A stretch of DNA of 64,000 nt, from the NCBI GenBank assembly GCA_021155905.1, contig JAJNBG010000012.1, positions 1 to 64,000 of the forward strand. The letters are read 5' to 3'. The DNA comes from Bacteroidota bacterium. Lineage in GTDB: Bacteria > Bacteroidota > Bacteroidia > B-17B0 > Aurantibacillaceae. A program made the position numbers and the translations under genes. The first letter of the stretch is position 1. Each line of letters begins with the position of its first letter. Below, piece after piece: positions 33,757-44,444 of the stretch. The notes under the pieces are model-generated. The model saw nothing but the letters and a program-made list of their open reading frames with translations, did no database searches and was not told where the DNA came from.

Positions 33757-35274
33757 TTACAATTTCGCTAATGCGTTGTTTAGTCTGCTAATGACTTCTT
33801 CTTTCCCAATTAAAGCGAGCATGTCAAATAACTGAGCTCCTCCGGCAACTCCGGTTGTCAGAACCCTTACCAGTTGCATATCGATTTTGCCCAATTCCGG
33901 CTCTACCGATGCAAATAAATCATGTATGGAATTAATGGTCCAGGTATCCAAAGCAGCAAGCTTTTCTGTTAGTTTTGTATAAGTGGCCTTTGAATTTTCA
34001 TTCCATTTTTTTGCCATCACTTTTTCATCGTAGCTTGTTGGGGCCACAAAGAAATAAGAACCTAATTCGTAAAACTCTGTCACAAAATGTGCTTTCTCTT
34101 TTATCAGGCGGCAAAACTCAGTTACAAAGGCTTTGTCTTTTTTAATTCCTTTGGCTTCCAATAGAGGCATCACAGATTCTGCTAATTGCTCATCAGTTTG
34201 CATTCTCAGATACTGCTGATTAAACCATTTTGTTTTTTCAGGATCAAATTTCGCTCCCGATTTATTTACTCTTTCAAAAGAAAAATCTCTGATCAATTCT
34301 TCTTTGGTCATGATCTCACGGTTATCTCCGGGATTCCATCCTAATAAGGCCAACATATTGATAAAGGCATCAGGTGTAAATCCGGATTCCCTGTAACCTA
34401 CATAACTTTCTCCTGTACGCTCATCGTGCCAGTTGATTGGGAACATCGGTAATCCTGACTTGTCGCGTTTGGATAATTTTCCATTCCCGTCCGGTTTTAA
34501 AATCAGGGGCAAATGCGCTAATTGAGGCATTTCTGCTTCCAGACCCAGGTAACGGTAAATTAAAATATGTGACGGTGCACTTGGCAGCCATTCTTCTCCA
34601 CGAACCGCATGGGTAATTTTCATTTCAATGTCATCCACAATATGTGCCAAGTGATAGGTTGGCATTCCATCAGACTTAAGCAATACTTTGTCATCTACCT
34701 GGCTGGAGTTAACGGTTACCCATCCGCGGATGATATCATGAAAGCGGATTTCTTCATTACGTGGAACTTTTAAGCGAACCACATAAGGGGCACCACTGTC
34801 CATCAGTTTTTTTACTTCATCTTCCGGAAGGGTTAATGAATTACGCATGTTCTGACGTGTTACAGCGTTGTATTGCGGAGCTACTACTTTCGCAGCCTCC
34901 AGGCGTTTACGCATTTCGTCCAGTTCTTCAGAGGTATCAAAAGCGATATACGCGTGCCCGGATTCTATTAAACGGTCGGAGTATTTTTTATAAATGCCGA
35001 GTTCTTTTCTTTCGCTTTGACGATAAGGAGCATAGGGTCCATCACCAAAACCAACGCCTTCATTTGGCTCAATGCCACACCATTTTAAAGCATTGATGAT
35101 ATATTCTTCAGCGCCCTTCACATAACGGGTTTGATCAGTATCTTCAATTCTCAATACAAAATCACCGCCATGTTTCTTGGCATATAAATAACTGAATAAG
35201 GCGGTACGTACACCACCCATATGTAAACCACCGGTTGGACTCGGCGCAAAACGTAATCTGACTCTTTTTTCCAT
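33757..35274 (-). CDS. gltX: Glutamate-tRNA ligase
   Basis: GltX charges tRNA-Glu with glutamate. The 505-residue length is normal. The class I signature appears as RFAPSPTGGLHMGG (HIGH motif equivalent, about 8-21). The second signature is KLSKRD (the KMSKS equivalent, about residue 262). The DTDQTR segment and the Rossmann core follow the family. The C-terminal anticodon-binding helices are complete. It is transcribed away from the TPR-SpoIIE gene. Confidence 0.97.
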   Translation of the reverse strand: MEKRVRLRFAPSPTGGLHMGGVRTALFSYLYAKKHGGDFVLRIEDTDQTRYVKGAEEYIINALKWCGIEPNEGVGFGDGPYAPYRQSERKELGIYKKYSDRLIESGHAYIAFDTSEELDEMRKRLEAAKVVAPQYNAVTRQNMRNSLTLPEDEVKKLMDSGAPYVVRLKVPRNEEIRFHDIIRGWVTVNSSQVDDKVLLKSDGMPTYHLAHIVDDIEMKITHAVRGEEWLPSAPSHILIYRYLGLEAEMPQLAHLPLILKPDGNGKLSKRDKSGLPMFPINWHDERTGESYVGYRESGFTPDAFINMLALLGWNPGDNREIMTKEELIRDFSFERVNKSGAKFDPEKTKWFNQQYLRMQTDEQLAESVMPLLEAKGIKKDKAFVTEFCRLIKEKAHFVTEFYELGSYFFVAPTSYDEKVMAKKWNENSKATYTKLTEKLAALDTWTINSIHDLFASVEPELGKIDMQLVRVLTTGVAGGAQLFDMLALIGKEEVISRLNNALAKL

Positions 35275-35337
35275 AGGGGGTAAAGATAAATATAAAAATT
35301 AAACTGTTTTTAATAAAAAAAAGCTAGCTTTAAATCA

Positions 35338-37329
35338 ATGAAATGTAGGATTAATGTATACCTGCTCACCTTTTTTTGCCTGGTGTTTGGTCAAAAATCC
35401 TTTTGCCAGGATTTGAACATAGATTCTTGCCTCCAGGTTTTAAAAATTTCGAAGGAAGATACCAATAAGGTTATCTTGTTGAATAAAATCGCCTGGCATA
35501 TTTCCTACACGAATCTTCAGCATGGTCTTGATTATGCTAATCAAAGCTATGACCTGGCCAAAAAATTAAACTATGAAAGGATGTACTCCCGCATTTGTAA
35601 TACGAGGGGAGCTGTTTATGCAGACAAGGCTGAAGTGGCACTTGCCCTTAATGACTATATCGAAGGTTTAAAGTATGCGAAAAAATATAATCAGTTAGAA
35701 TCTCTTGCAATCCTTTATAATTCCCTTGGTAATTTATATGGCACCACCGGTGAGGTGCGAAAAGCCATATCAAACTATTTATTCAGTGTAGAGCTCCTTG
35801 AAAAGAGTCAACCAGGTAAGTTTCCTTTTGCCGTATACAGTAATCTGGTAGGAATTTATACAACCTTGAATAAGTATGACAGTGCCATGTATTATGTTGA
35901 TCTTAGTATTGATTATCATACAAAGAATAACGATAAGTATGGATTGGCAAATAATTACCTTTCACTCTCCGAACTATATACTGCTCAGGGAAACAATGAA
36001 AAAGGTTTGGATGCCGCTATTAAAGCTGCAGACCTGGCTAAAGAACTGGGAGATGATTACACCATATCACACGCATCTGTTCAGTTAGGAAATGCTTACA
36101 TGTTGAATCATAAGTATAAAGAAGCATTTGCTGCCAATAGCGAAGCCATTTTCTATTCTAAAAAAACCGGTGATCTGCCGGCATTGGAATTAGCAACCCT
36201 GTATAAGAGCCAGATATATGAAAATACAGGAGATTTTAAAAACAGCCTTAAGTACTTTAAAGAATATAAAATTTACCAGGACAGCACATTGAATAACGAA
36301 AATATGCAACAGGTGAAAAACGCCGAAGCAAAATATGAGAATGAGAAAAAACAGAAAGAAATTGAATTATTGAGTGAAAAACAAAAGGTGAATGAGGCCG
36401 AAGGGCAAAAGAAAAAAATATACCTGTACGCTGCGGTAGCAGGTATTGTAGCATTAGCGGTCATTTTGATCGTATTATTCAGAAACAACCGGTTGAAACA
36501 AAAAACCAACAAAGAACTGGAGCAGTTTAATGTTGAGGTTAACCGGCAAAAAGAAATAGTTGAAGAGAAAAATAAAGAGATTACGGATAGCATCAATTAC
36601 GCGCGGCGAATACAGCAGAATATTCTGACGAGCGATGCTTATTTTAAAAAATATACAAACGATTTTTTCATTCTGTTCAAACCAAAAGACATTGTCAGTG
36701 GTGATTTCTATTGGGCCTTAAATCACGGGGACAACTTTCTGCTTATGACGGCGGATTGCACCGGGCACGGTGTGCCTGGAGCGATGATGAGTATGATGGG
36801 AATTAATTTCTTAAACGAAATTGTAAATGAAACTAAAATTTCAGAACCTGCTGATATTCTCAATCAGCTGAGAAGCGATATTATCAAAGCGTTGAATCCG
36901 GAAGGGAGTACCGAAGAAACAAAAGACGGAATGGATTGTTGTTTATGCAGCTTTGATTTTAAAAACAGGAAACTTCGCTATTCAAATGCTAATAATAGAT
37001 TTTACATTATCAGAAATGGCCGGTTGATAATATCCGAAACCAATAAAATGCCGGTTGGCGCCGGGCATGCTATACATCAGAAATTTCAGGGGCACGAATG
37101 TGATTTACAAGAAGAAGATTTGGTTATTACATTAACCGATGGTTATGCGGATCAGTTTGGTGGCCCGAAAGGAAAAAAGTTTAAGTATAAACCATTAGAA
37201 CAGTTATTGGAAAGTAAGGCTCATTTGCCGTTAGAGCATGTCAAAATAGCCCTGGAAGAGGCATTTGATCAATGGAAAGGTATGAATGAACAAGTGGATG
37301 ACGTTTGTATCATCGGCATTAAAATTTAA
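35338..37329 (+). CDS. TPR-membrane-SpoIIE serine/threonine phosphatase
   Basis: The 663-residue protein has an N-terminal signal (cleavage near KSFCQ), a TPR array (about 25-335), a short coiled coil, one membrane helix (about 362-382) and a cytoplasmic PP2C-like SpoIIE domain (about 430-660). The phosphatase metal sites are visible in VSGDFYWA, LMTADCTGHGVPGAMMSMMG and LVITLTDGYADQFGG. This layout, with periplasmic TPRs and a cytoplasmic PP2C, is common in Bacteroidota. It suggests that an external or periplasmic signal controls dephosphorylation of a cytoplasmic anti-anti-sigma-like target. The gene at 37,334 follows closely. Confidence 0.92.
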   Translation: MKCRINVYLLTFFCLVFGQKSFCQDLNIDSCLQVLKISKEDTNKVILLNKIAWHISYTNLQHGLDYANQSYDLAKKLNYERMYSRICNTRGAVYADKAEVALALNDYIEGLKYAKKYNQLESLAILYNSLGNLYGTTGEVRKAISNYLFSVELLEKSQPGKFPFAVYSNLVGIYTTLNKYDSAMYYVDLSIDYHTKNNDKYGLANNYLSLSELYTAQGNNEKGLDAAIKAADLAKELGDDYTISHASVQLGNAYMLNHKYKEAFAANSEAIFYSKKTGDLPALELATLYKSQIYENTGDFKNSLKYFKEYKIYQDSTLNNENMQQVKNAEAKYENEKKQKEIELLSEKQKVNEAEGQKKKIYLYAAVAGIVALAVILIVLFRNNRLKQKTNKELEQFNVEVNRQKEIVEEKNKEITDSINYARRIQQNILTSDAYFKKYTNDFFILFKPKDIVSGDFYWALNHGDNFLLMTADCTGHGVPGAMMSMMGINFLNEIVNETKISEPADILNQLRSDIIKALNPEGSTEETKDGMDCCLCSFDFKNRKLRYSNANNRFYIIRNGRLIISETNKMPVGAGHAIHQKFQGHECDLQEEDLVITLTDGYADQFGGPKGKKFKYKPLEQLLESKAHLPLEHVKIALEEAFDQWKGMNEQVDDVCIIGIKI

Positions 37330-37333
37330 GAAT

Positions 37334-38305
37334 ATGACAGTAGAAAAGTTTAATCCGTTTTCATTTTATAGTTCGCAGCTTCAGGCACTTTTGACAAAAG
37401 CCGCAAAACAAAAAGACCCCGCCATGTGGTTATATAATAATAAGGCGAGGACGACCCTATTTATGCTGGAAGGCCTGACTCGCATTCATAACAAGGCTTT
37501 TGATGAAAAAATATTTTTAAAATGGAATGAACGGTTTAAGAAACTGGAAGATCTGTTTGGAGAAATCGATGAGTACACGATGCTTCATAATGAACTAAAA
37601 GCTAATAAAAAAGTCAATAAAGAAATTTTGAAATATTTTTCTGTGCATTCTTCTAATTATATCAGTAAATGTAATCGGCGATTATTGGATAAAGACTGGT
37701 TGAGCCATAAAATGCTTACTTTCGATAAAAAACTGAGCACCTATAATGTAGAATACAATCAGGAATATTGTGATGCGCTTCGATTTGCTTTAATTGATGA
37801 GCTAGATGCCATTTTGGAGTTTGTGTTGAAATCCGGTTATCAGTTTGCCATGATAGAGCAGGTACATGAAGTGCGCCGCAAATTAAGGTGGTTGAGTATT
37901 TATGCCATGTCGTTGCGCGGATTAATTCAGTTAAAAAAGCCGGAGAAGAAAGTAAAAACATCCATTCATTATTTTACAAAAGAGATTTTACAATCACCTT
38001 ATAATAAATTAGAGGTCAAGCCAAAAAAAGCAGCAATCATTCTGTATGATAAGGACTCCTTTTTTGCTTTGAGCTGGCTGATCAACGAACTTGGAAAACT
38101 AAAAGATAAAGGGATTATGCTTGAGCAGCTTAGAGATGCCATTTATATTACCCAGAATGTTACCCAGGAACAGGCTAAAGGAAAAGCAATTGGTGTTTTG
38201 AGTATGAAGAGCAGTGCTGAAAGCGATCTTTTAGAACAATCTTCTCAGATTATTAAAACTGCATTGGAAAAAGATAAAATTCTGGATAGGCTGATTATCG
38301 GATAA
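37334..38305 (+). CDS. Alpha-helical protein of unknown function, downstream of the SpoIIE phosphatase
   Basis: I start this at the ATG at 37334, five bases after the phosphatase stop; a longer frame from 37286 would overlap that gene. The 323-residue product is mostly helical and soluble. One segment, QVHEVRRKLRWLSIYAMSL (about 193-211), faintly resembles the conserved-His helix of CHAD domains, but other CHAD residues are not obvious. It could be a partner or target of the phosphatase; that rests only on adjacency. Its last 11 bases overlap the convergent porU2 gene. Confidence 0.72.
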   Translation: MTVEKFNPFSFYSSQLQALLTKAAKQKDPAMWLYNNKARTTLFMLEGLTRIHNKAFDEKIFLKWNERFKKLEDLFGEIDEYTMLHNELKANKKVNKEILKYFSVHSSNYISKCNRRLLDKDWLSHKMLTFDKKLSTYNVEYNQEYCDALRFALIDELDAILEFVLKSGYQFAMIEQVHEVRRKLRWLSIYAMSLRGLIQLKKPEKKVKTSIHYFTKEILQSPYNKLEVKPKKAAIILYDKDSFFALSWLINELGKLKDKGIMLEQLRDAIYITQNVTQEQAKGKAIGVLSMKSSAESDLLEQSSQIIKTALEKDKILDRLIIG

Positions 38306-41300
38306 TAACCATTTTCCCAAATCCTTTCTTAAAAAAAGAGTCCGCGTCTGTCTGTTTTTTCTCAACCGATTCACCGTTATGCCGTGTAATCACTTTATAA
38401 AGGTAAACGCCATTTGCGAGTTTGTCCCCAAATTCGTCTTTACCGTCCCAGGCATATTCCGTGATGTTGCGCCCGATATGTAAATTGCCCAGTTCAGTCT
38501 TGGTGATTTCTTTTACCACTTTTCCGGTAATGGTCATAATCTGAATTGTAAAAATATTAGGAATCTCGCTTCCGGTTAATGTAAATACAAAGCGCGTGGA
38601 TGTACTGAACGGATTTGGGTAATTTAATACTTCAGTAACGGTTTGCTTGTTGACTATCTCAAATTGAATATTGTAATCCACTGATCCGGATAGATTCTTA
38701 CTTCTGTCATTCGCCTGGACAATTAATTTGTATTTTCCATCCTCCGCAAATTCAGGTCTCCACTCAATTTTACAGGAATTGTTCGGTAACTGGGCTTTCG
38801 TAAACTCAAGATCTTTCCCAAAAAACAATCTTTTTTCTGTTGCCTGGTTCGGGTATTTGATGAACACTTTAAAATCGGAGGTGTCGTCCATTGCCAAAAA
38901 CTTGTTCTCGTCTTTTAGTGTGACCAATATATGTGGTTTGGATGAAATAATGTCCCCGTTCAGGATATGCGTTCCATCAAAGGTAACATCTAATAAAGGA
39001 TTAGCATTATCCCTGGTAACGTTAAATCCGATACGGACAATATTATTAAAATGGTATTGTTCCGGCTGATGTTTAGGATGAGCTTCAGGATTTACATCCA
39101 CCCATAAATAATTAAATCCGGGATACTCAAAACTGTTAAAAATAATTGTATCCAAAATGACCTGGCCCGGCACAAATGGTTTTGCCTTCAGTTTTTGCGG
39201 AAGCGGATGATTAATTTTGTTAGCATCTTCGATCCAATACGTCACCAGTAAACTATCCGTAAATGGCAGGACGCCGATATTAGTGATCGGCAGCTGAACG
39301 ACTAAATTATCTCCTTCCTGAATTGATTGAATGGAAGCATTAGTTGTAAACCCCTGTTGAGGATTAATGGCGCATTCCGGAACCGGGTCGTAGTAAATTT
39401 GCCACTTTTTAAGCTGAGGTGTAAACACATTATCATGCATGAGGGCGATCAACTTTATTTTTGGGTGGGTACTAGCATTCACAAAGGCTGCTAAGTTTAA
39501 TACATCAAAGTTAGTTTTATCAAACGTTGCAAGTGTATCCATCACCCCGTTGGTTCTTATACCAACTACTTTCAGTTTTACGCTGTCGTTTGAATTGATT
39601 GGAGTCGTATATAGCCAGTGAAGGCTACTCCAGCTTATTGCCGGCCCGATAATTTCGGATTCAATATAACCATTGTCCCAATTCGTGACCATTGTATCCG
39701 TCAACATAATCTTATCACCGGGAGAAGTTCCAATTACCTGGTTTCCGGTATAAGGGAAGTTTTGTTTTTTTCCGAAGATGATCATCGGTAGTGAGTCCGA
39801 AACACTACTTACGGATGTGCCGCCAAATTTGGCAAAAGCCTGGTGTAAAGTAGAGTTGTAGGTGGAGGCATGATGTGCATTGCTGCTATACGCTAAAATC
39901 CAATTATTAGCTCCAACGCCGTTTAAAAAATTTTCAAGATGTGTTTGCCAGAGTAGGTTGGTTCCGCAAAAGGAGGAAGGGCCAAAATCAAATGACGCCC
40001 TGTTCTCGAATGGAAATGCAAGGCAATTCATGGATGGTGTAAATGCCGGCCCAACTGTTACCGATGATGTCCAGGGTTGTGTGGATATGGAATCAAATAC
40101 GGCAATCGACCAGCCATCATTCGTATTAAAATTATAATTGGATTCAATCGTGGTGTTCCAAGTATAGTGGATCCCATATAAATCACCGCTTTTATATTCG
40201 TTATGGCAGCTCACGGATACTTTATTATTAAAAAATTCGAATCTGCGTTGGGGCTTCAGGTAATTTACAAACTGGTAGCTGTCGTTTTTAAACTGGTGAA
40301 AATGTGCCTGTGCCCATCCATGCTTGCCTGAAATTTTCTGAAATGAGCTTTCTCTCCATTGTAAACGATCTGTAATTAAAGTGGAATCTTTCTTTATTCT
40401 CCAGAAGTATACGGTACTGTCAGGCTCAGACAAATTAACCGTCCATTGAATCAATCCGCCAACACTACTGACCGTAGTGGTTGCGATCGGGCTTAAAAAC
40501 GTATCGATTGTATCGAGTTGAATGATATAATTAGCAGCCGGGGCAAAAGGATCCGCTGTTGATGCTTTCAATGTAATTTGAGAAGTGTTTGGAACAATGG
40601 CATATTTGTACGGGAAAACAGGAATAACGTCTCCTCCTGATATGAACAAATCAACCGTTCCGGTGGTTGAATTATTGTCCTCTGCCAGTTCATCAATTTC
40701 ATTATAATAATCAATAGTAACTTTAAAATGATTCAAGCCAACGGCATTTTCCAGGTCTTTAAAAACATTGAATTTTAAAGTATCATGATTAAAAGGAGCC
40801 GTTACTTTTTTTAAAAAACTGATGGAATCTCCATTTGGAAAATAGCGTTCTGTTTTTACTATAAAAGAATCGCGAATGGCTTTACCGTTATTTTTAATAC
40901 GAATGCTGATGCCGATGGAATCCAGCTCGCTGAATCCATCCAGGGATACATATGAGTTTTCCACCACGTAGTCCGGTTTTGCAAACGCATTGAGCCGGAT
41001 AGAAGGATCCCCTTCCAGGGTCATTTCAAGATTAGTGATCTTCTGTTCTACGCTAGGAGATAATGAGGTTTTAAGACAGGAATTTTTAATGGCATCACCT
41101 ACACCTTTGTAATAGGTTTCATAAGCTAATGATTTATATATTCCCTCGGTATAATTGTATAAAGTACCTACCAGCCCGGAAGAAGAAGATGCAATGAAGC
41201 CGATGCTTCCTTTTTGGTCGATCAAGGTAAATACCTCACTGGTACTATTGGATTCCGGTAAATGAATGTCCCCTGAGTAACATGAGTTTGCAATGAATAA

Positions 41301-43322
41301 AGGATATTTGTCTTTGTTGTCATAAACGGAAGGGTCATCAATTGCCTGGTCAAATCCGGTGACGGATCCGTGTCCAAAAAAAGTGATCAGTGAAGCACCA
41401 TATTCGATCAGGTCCGTAATTGAATCACTCACGATAATTTGAATTGGGGCAGAAGTTGTTTTTTGAAAACTAAAGGTGGTTGCTCCAAATAACGTATCTT
41501 TAATAATGTTCCCAAATGTATTCAGGTAAGCTTTAAAAGCATCCTGCTGGTATTTGTCAGATCCGCCGCTAAAGTGGAGCACACGTTTGTGCCAGTCTTT
41601 CGGAGCGCCGGCAAATGCCAGGCCGTCCGGATAAATACTTTCATGTGATTTTACTTTATTTAAATAATTTAAAACCTCCTGATCATTTTTCGCAGAAATA
41701 CGGCCAAGGGGAATAAAGGGCGTGGACGAGTTTGTACCATGTATTCCTGATGTCAGTAAATTATCAGAAGAGGGATTACCCATGGTAGGGACCTTGCATA
41801 AATTCCAGGTAGAAGAATTGTTTCTCACCATATTATTCCGGATGGATTTACCGATCAGTAATAAATACTTGGGAGGAACCGGTAATTGATCACTCAGGAA
41901 GCGACAATAATTTTTGATCGCCAAAGGATTTTTGATATTACCGTAGGCAAACTGATCGTAGAGATCATCAATGTCTGCCATGATCACGTGGTGGGATCCA
42001 CCCGCAGAGCTTTGGCGGTATAGCTTATATTCATTTGCTGAAATCTGTAAACTTTTATGATTGATAATCAGGAACGCAGAGTCCGGGTTCGTGGTCAGGT
42101 AGTTAACGAAAAAACCGGTTTGGTTAACCGCACTCAGTGTAGTAACATTAGTGACATTTGCAGTAGTGGTTAAATAACATTCTTTTTCGGATAACGAATT
42201 TGGAATCAAAGCTTTAACATTGTTGCCTGTTACGACGGTTGGGATATATTTATGATTTGTGAGATCATACAGTAACACCTGCGATGATCCTACAGTCACG
42301 TTTTGAATATCTAAAAAGCTTTTTGTAAGAGAGGATGGATTATTGCCGACAAAAAAGATTTTTTCTGAGGCATTTGAAAAGTCAGGTATTTGAGGATATT
42401 TTAAATATAAATAATGAATGTTCGTACCGTTGTTCTGTGTGATAAGATTAGCCTCACTGCTTATTTTAAGGACGGAATTATTTTGAAGTTGCGCCGAGTT
42501 GATTTGTTTTTGAACAAATAACTGGCTGATACCGTAAAAGAAGGTGTCATTTAAGGTTACATAGGTTCCGGCATTATTCAAATAATCCAGTTTTATTTCA
42601 TGATCATAAGGTAAGCCGGGTATATAATTTGTCGTAGTTCCAGAAAAGCTGGCTTTAATGTATACCGGTAAAGATGCCGATTGATAGACATTTAAATTGC
42701 CAAAAGCGGATTGAAGATTTCCGCCCCGGGAGATACTGTTTCCATAACCTTCTCCTAAAATATATCTTGGGTCGGTAAGTATATCATCAATCCAGGCTTT
42801 TCCATGCGAATAACTGCTTTTTGATGTTTGTATTTTTTCAGTGTAGAAATAATCAGATGCCGTATAACCGGTAAAATTAATATCTGATTCTATTGCAACA
42901 CGTCTGTTATTCATGGAGCTATTCCATGTTAAAAACACGTAGTTCGTGTCATTAAATAAACCAATATAAGGATTTGGCAGCCTGGTAATATTTTCGTAGG
43001 CCATTGAATCAAAGAGGCAATCATTTTTTCTTGCAAAAAATTCGATGTAGTCCGTAGGATTAAAAACATCATCTGCTTCTCCAATAACGTTAATGTATTG
43101 TTCCTCACCTTTCATAAACACCTGGAAATTTTTCGGATTAATGGAACCAAGCGGAATGCCTGTATTAATCAGCGTTGTATAATCAATGCGGTAAAGACCG
43201 GTTTTAGGAATTTGAATCCGGTAGTGTTTCTGAGAATAGTCTATCCATTCATTTCCATAGTTCTGGGCAATGATTTGTGCCGCGAAAAATAAGAAACCAA
43301 AAAGGAACAGACGTTTTATCAT
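38295..43322 (-). CDS. porU2: PorU2-like T9SS sortase (C25 cysteine peptidase)
   Basis: The 1675-residue protein begins with a signal peptide (cleavage near IIAQ). A gingipain-type C25 peptidase domain follows with the catalytic pair His651 (FFGHGS) and Cys681 (ANSCYSG) intact. After it come long beta-rich Ig-like regions and a type A T9SS sorting tail (VLNYPNPFSTSTRFVF... to KMVIIR). This fits the large 'PorU2' class more than classical PorU, which is about 1,160 residues in P. gingivalis. PorU removes the sorting domain from T9SS cargo and attaches it to the cell surface. The gene is preceded by a PorV/PorQ-like gene with a four-base overlap (ATGA), so they are coupled. Confidence 0.85.
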   Translation of the reverse strand: MIKRLFLFGFLFFAAQIIAQNYGNEWIDYSQKHYRIQIPKTGLYRIDYTTLINTGIPLGSINPKNFQVFMKGEEQYINVIGEADDVFNPTDYIEFFARKNDCLFDSMAYENITRLPNPYIGLFNDTNYVFLTWNSSMNNRRVAIESDINFTGYTASDYFYTEKIQTSKSSYSHGKAWIDDILTDPRYILGEGYGNSISRGGNLQSAFGNLNVYQSASLPVYIKASFSGTTTNYIPGLPYDHEIKLDYLNNAGTYVTLNDTFFYGISQLFVQKQINSAQLQNNSVLKISSEANLITQNNGTNIHYLYLKYPQIPDFSNASEKIFFVGNNPSSLTKSFLDIQNVTVGSSQVLLYDLTNHKYIPTVVTGNNVKALIPNSLSEKECYLTTTANVTNVTTLSAVNQTGFFVNYLTTNPDSAFLIINHKSLQISANEYKLYRQSSAGGSHHVIMADIDDLYDQFAYGNIKNPLAIKNYCRFLSDQLPVPPKYLLLIGKSIRNNMVRNNSSTWNLCKVPTMGNPSSDNLLTSGIHGTNSSTPFIPLGRISAKNDQEVLNYLNKVKSHESIYPDGLAFAGAPKDWHKRVLHFSGGSDKYQQDAFKAYLNTFGNIIKDTLFGATTFSFQKTTSAPIQIIVSDSITDLIEYGASLITFFGHGSVTGFDQAIDDPSVYDNKDKYPLFIANSCYSGDIHLPESNSTSEVFTLIDQKGSIGFIASSSSGLVGTLYNYTEGIYKSLAYETYYKGVGDAIKNSCLKTSLSPSVEQKITNLEMTLEGDPSIRLNAFAKPDYVVENSYVSLDGFSELDSIGISIRIKNNGKAIRDSFIVKTERYFPNGDSISFLKKVTAPFNHDTLKFNVFKDLENAVGLNHFKVTIDYYNEIDELAEDNNSTTGTVDLFISGGDVIPVFPYKYAIVPNTSQITLKASTADPFAPAANYIIQLDTIDTFLSPIATTTVSSVGGLIQWTVNLSEPDSTVYFWRIKKDSTLITDRLQWRESSFQKISGKHGWAQAHFHQFKNDSYQFVNYLKPQRRFEFFNNKVSVSCHNEYKSGDLYGIHYTWNTTIESNYNFNTNDGWSIAVFDSISTQPWTSSVTVGPAFTPSMNCLAFPFENRASFDFGPSSFCGTNLLWQTHLENFLNGVGANNWILAYSSNAHHASTYNSTLHQAFAKFGGTSVSSVSDSLPMIIFGKKQNFPYTGNQVIGTSPGDKIMLTDTMVTNWDNGYIESEIIGPAISWSSLHWLYTTPINSNDSVKLKVVGIRTNGVMDTLATFDKTNFDVLNLAAFVNASTHPKIKLIALMHDNVFTPQLKKWQIYYDPVPECAINPQQGFTTNASIQSIQEGDNLVVQLPITNIGVLPFTDSLLVTYWIEDANKINHPLPQKLKAKPFVPGQVILDTIIFNSFEYPGFNYLWVDVNPEAHPKHQPEQYHFNNIVRIGFNVTRDNANPLLDVTFDGTHILNGDIISSKPHILVTLKDENKFLAMDDTSDFKVFIKYPNQATEKRLFFGKDLEFTKAQLPNNSCKIEWRPEFAEDGKYKLIVQANDRSKNLSGSVDYNIQFEIVNKQTVTEVLNYPNPFSTSTRFVFTLTGSEIPNIFTIQIMTITGKVVKEITKTELGNLHIGRNITEYAWDGKDEFGDKLANGVYLYKVITRHNGESVEKKQTDADSFFKKGFGKMVIIR

Positions 43323-44416
43323 TTCACTATTTTTTTGGTGATATCGATCTTAACGGTAAAGATGTGGGAATACAAAGAGGTGGACACATTACCAATATTA
43401 GTCATCGCATAATCCAGTGCGAAGATTTTGTATTTGATGCCAACACCAATGTTAGGCTGAACGGTGGTCACATCTGAGCCACTGACATTTTTCGCTTTTT
43501 GAATATTGCCAATCCCACCACGAAGGAAAATAAAATTTTTATAACCCAGCTCTAAACCTAATGCCGGCTCCATGCTCCATGCTTTCGTTTTCACCACCGT
43601 ATTTCTTTTTCCGTCAAACGTGTTAATGAAATTCAGCTCTCCTCCAAGAGAAATTTTATTTTCCCATAAACTCCATGTTCTTGCCACGCCTAAAATTAAT
43701 TTGGGTACGGTTACTTCCACTGAATTGGCAGGTATTTCATTCCCTGTTACAGCAAAGGTTTGTTTCACATCGTCTGATAAATTATAGGTCCAGGCATTAA
43801 AGGTTCCGGTAACATCCCTTGCCATGGCCGCCAGGCGCCAGCTCTTAAGATCATACATGACTCCGGCATCCAGCCCGAAACCCCAGGCACCTGCAAAATC
43901 TCCCAGTTTGCGTCGGATAATCTTGGCATTCGCACCTATTTTCAGGCCTTTTATTTTGGTCATGTTACGGGCATAGGATAATAACACGGCGGCATCCACC
44001 GCATTAAATGATTTTAACCTTGAGTAGTCCACGTTCCCGTTAGCGTCAATCAATTCCGTGGTATTAGGAATATTGTCCACTCCAAAACGGATGAAGGTAA
44101 TACCGGCAACACTGTTACTGTCCAATCGTTTGGAGCCACCTATGAAGTCGTATTTGGCTATGCCTGCAAAATATTCAGCATGCATCAGTCCTACCTGTAA
44201 ATTGCTTTGCTGCAAATTTAAGCCGGCTGGGTTCCAATAGCCTGCAGTTACATCATTAACCGAGGCAACGTTTGCATTAGCCATTGATAAGGCACGCGCT
44301 CCTACACCCACGCTTAAAAACTCATTACTGTATTTTGCAATCTGGGCATGAATAGAAAAGGCATGACCCAAAATAAGGCATAGGATGACCAGGATTTTAT
44401 TAGAAAGTAGACGCAT
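43319..44416 (-). CDS. PorV/PorQ family outer-membrane protein
   Basis: The 365-residue protein has a signal peptide (cleavage near IHAQ, about 25) and a beta-barrel-like body that starts with KYSNEFLSVGVGARALSMANA, the FadL-like N terminus of the PorV/PorQ (UPF0164/DUF3308) family. Barrel strands continue to the C-terminal KIDITKKIVK. PorV is the T9SS shuttle that carries cargo to PorU. Sequence alone does not separate PorV from PorQ. It is translationally coupled to the PorU2-like gene downstream. Confidence 0.88.
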   Translation of the reverse strand: MRLLSNKILVILCLILGHAFSIHAQIAKYSNEFLSVGVGARALSMANANVASVNDVTAGYWNPAGLNLQQSNLQVGLMHAEYFAGIAKYDFIGGSKRLDSNSVAGITFIRFGVDNIPNTTELIDANGNVDYSRLKSFNAVDAAVLLSYARNMTKIKGLKIGANAKIIRRKLGDFAGAWGFGLDAGVMYDLKSWRLAAMARDVTGTFNAWTYNLSDDVKQTFAVTGNEIPANSVEVTVPKLILGVARTWSLWENKISLGGELNFINTFDGKRNTVVKTKAWSMEPALGLELGYKNFIFLRGGIGNIQKAKNVSGSDVTTVQPNIGVGIKYKIFALDYAMTNIGNVSTSLYSHIFTVKIDITKKIVK

Positions 44417-44444
44417 AAATTAATTATAATTAAAAATAAGACTT

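Noticed and set aside
37286-37333. Longer start for the helical protein, overlapping the SpoIIE phosphatase
   Set aside because: The overlap reads the phosphatase 3' end in another frame; the ATG at 37334 lies five bases after the stop.
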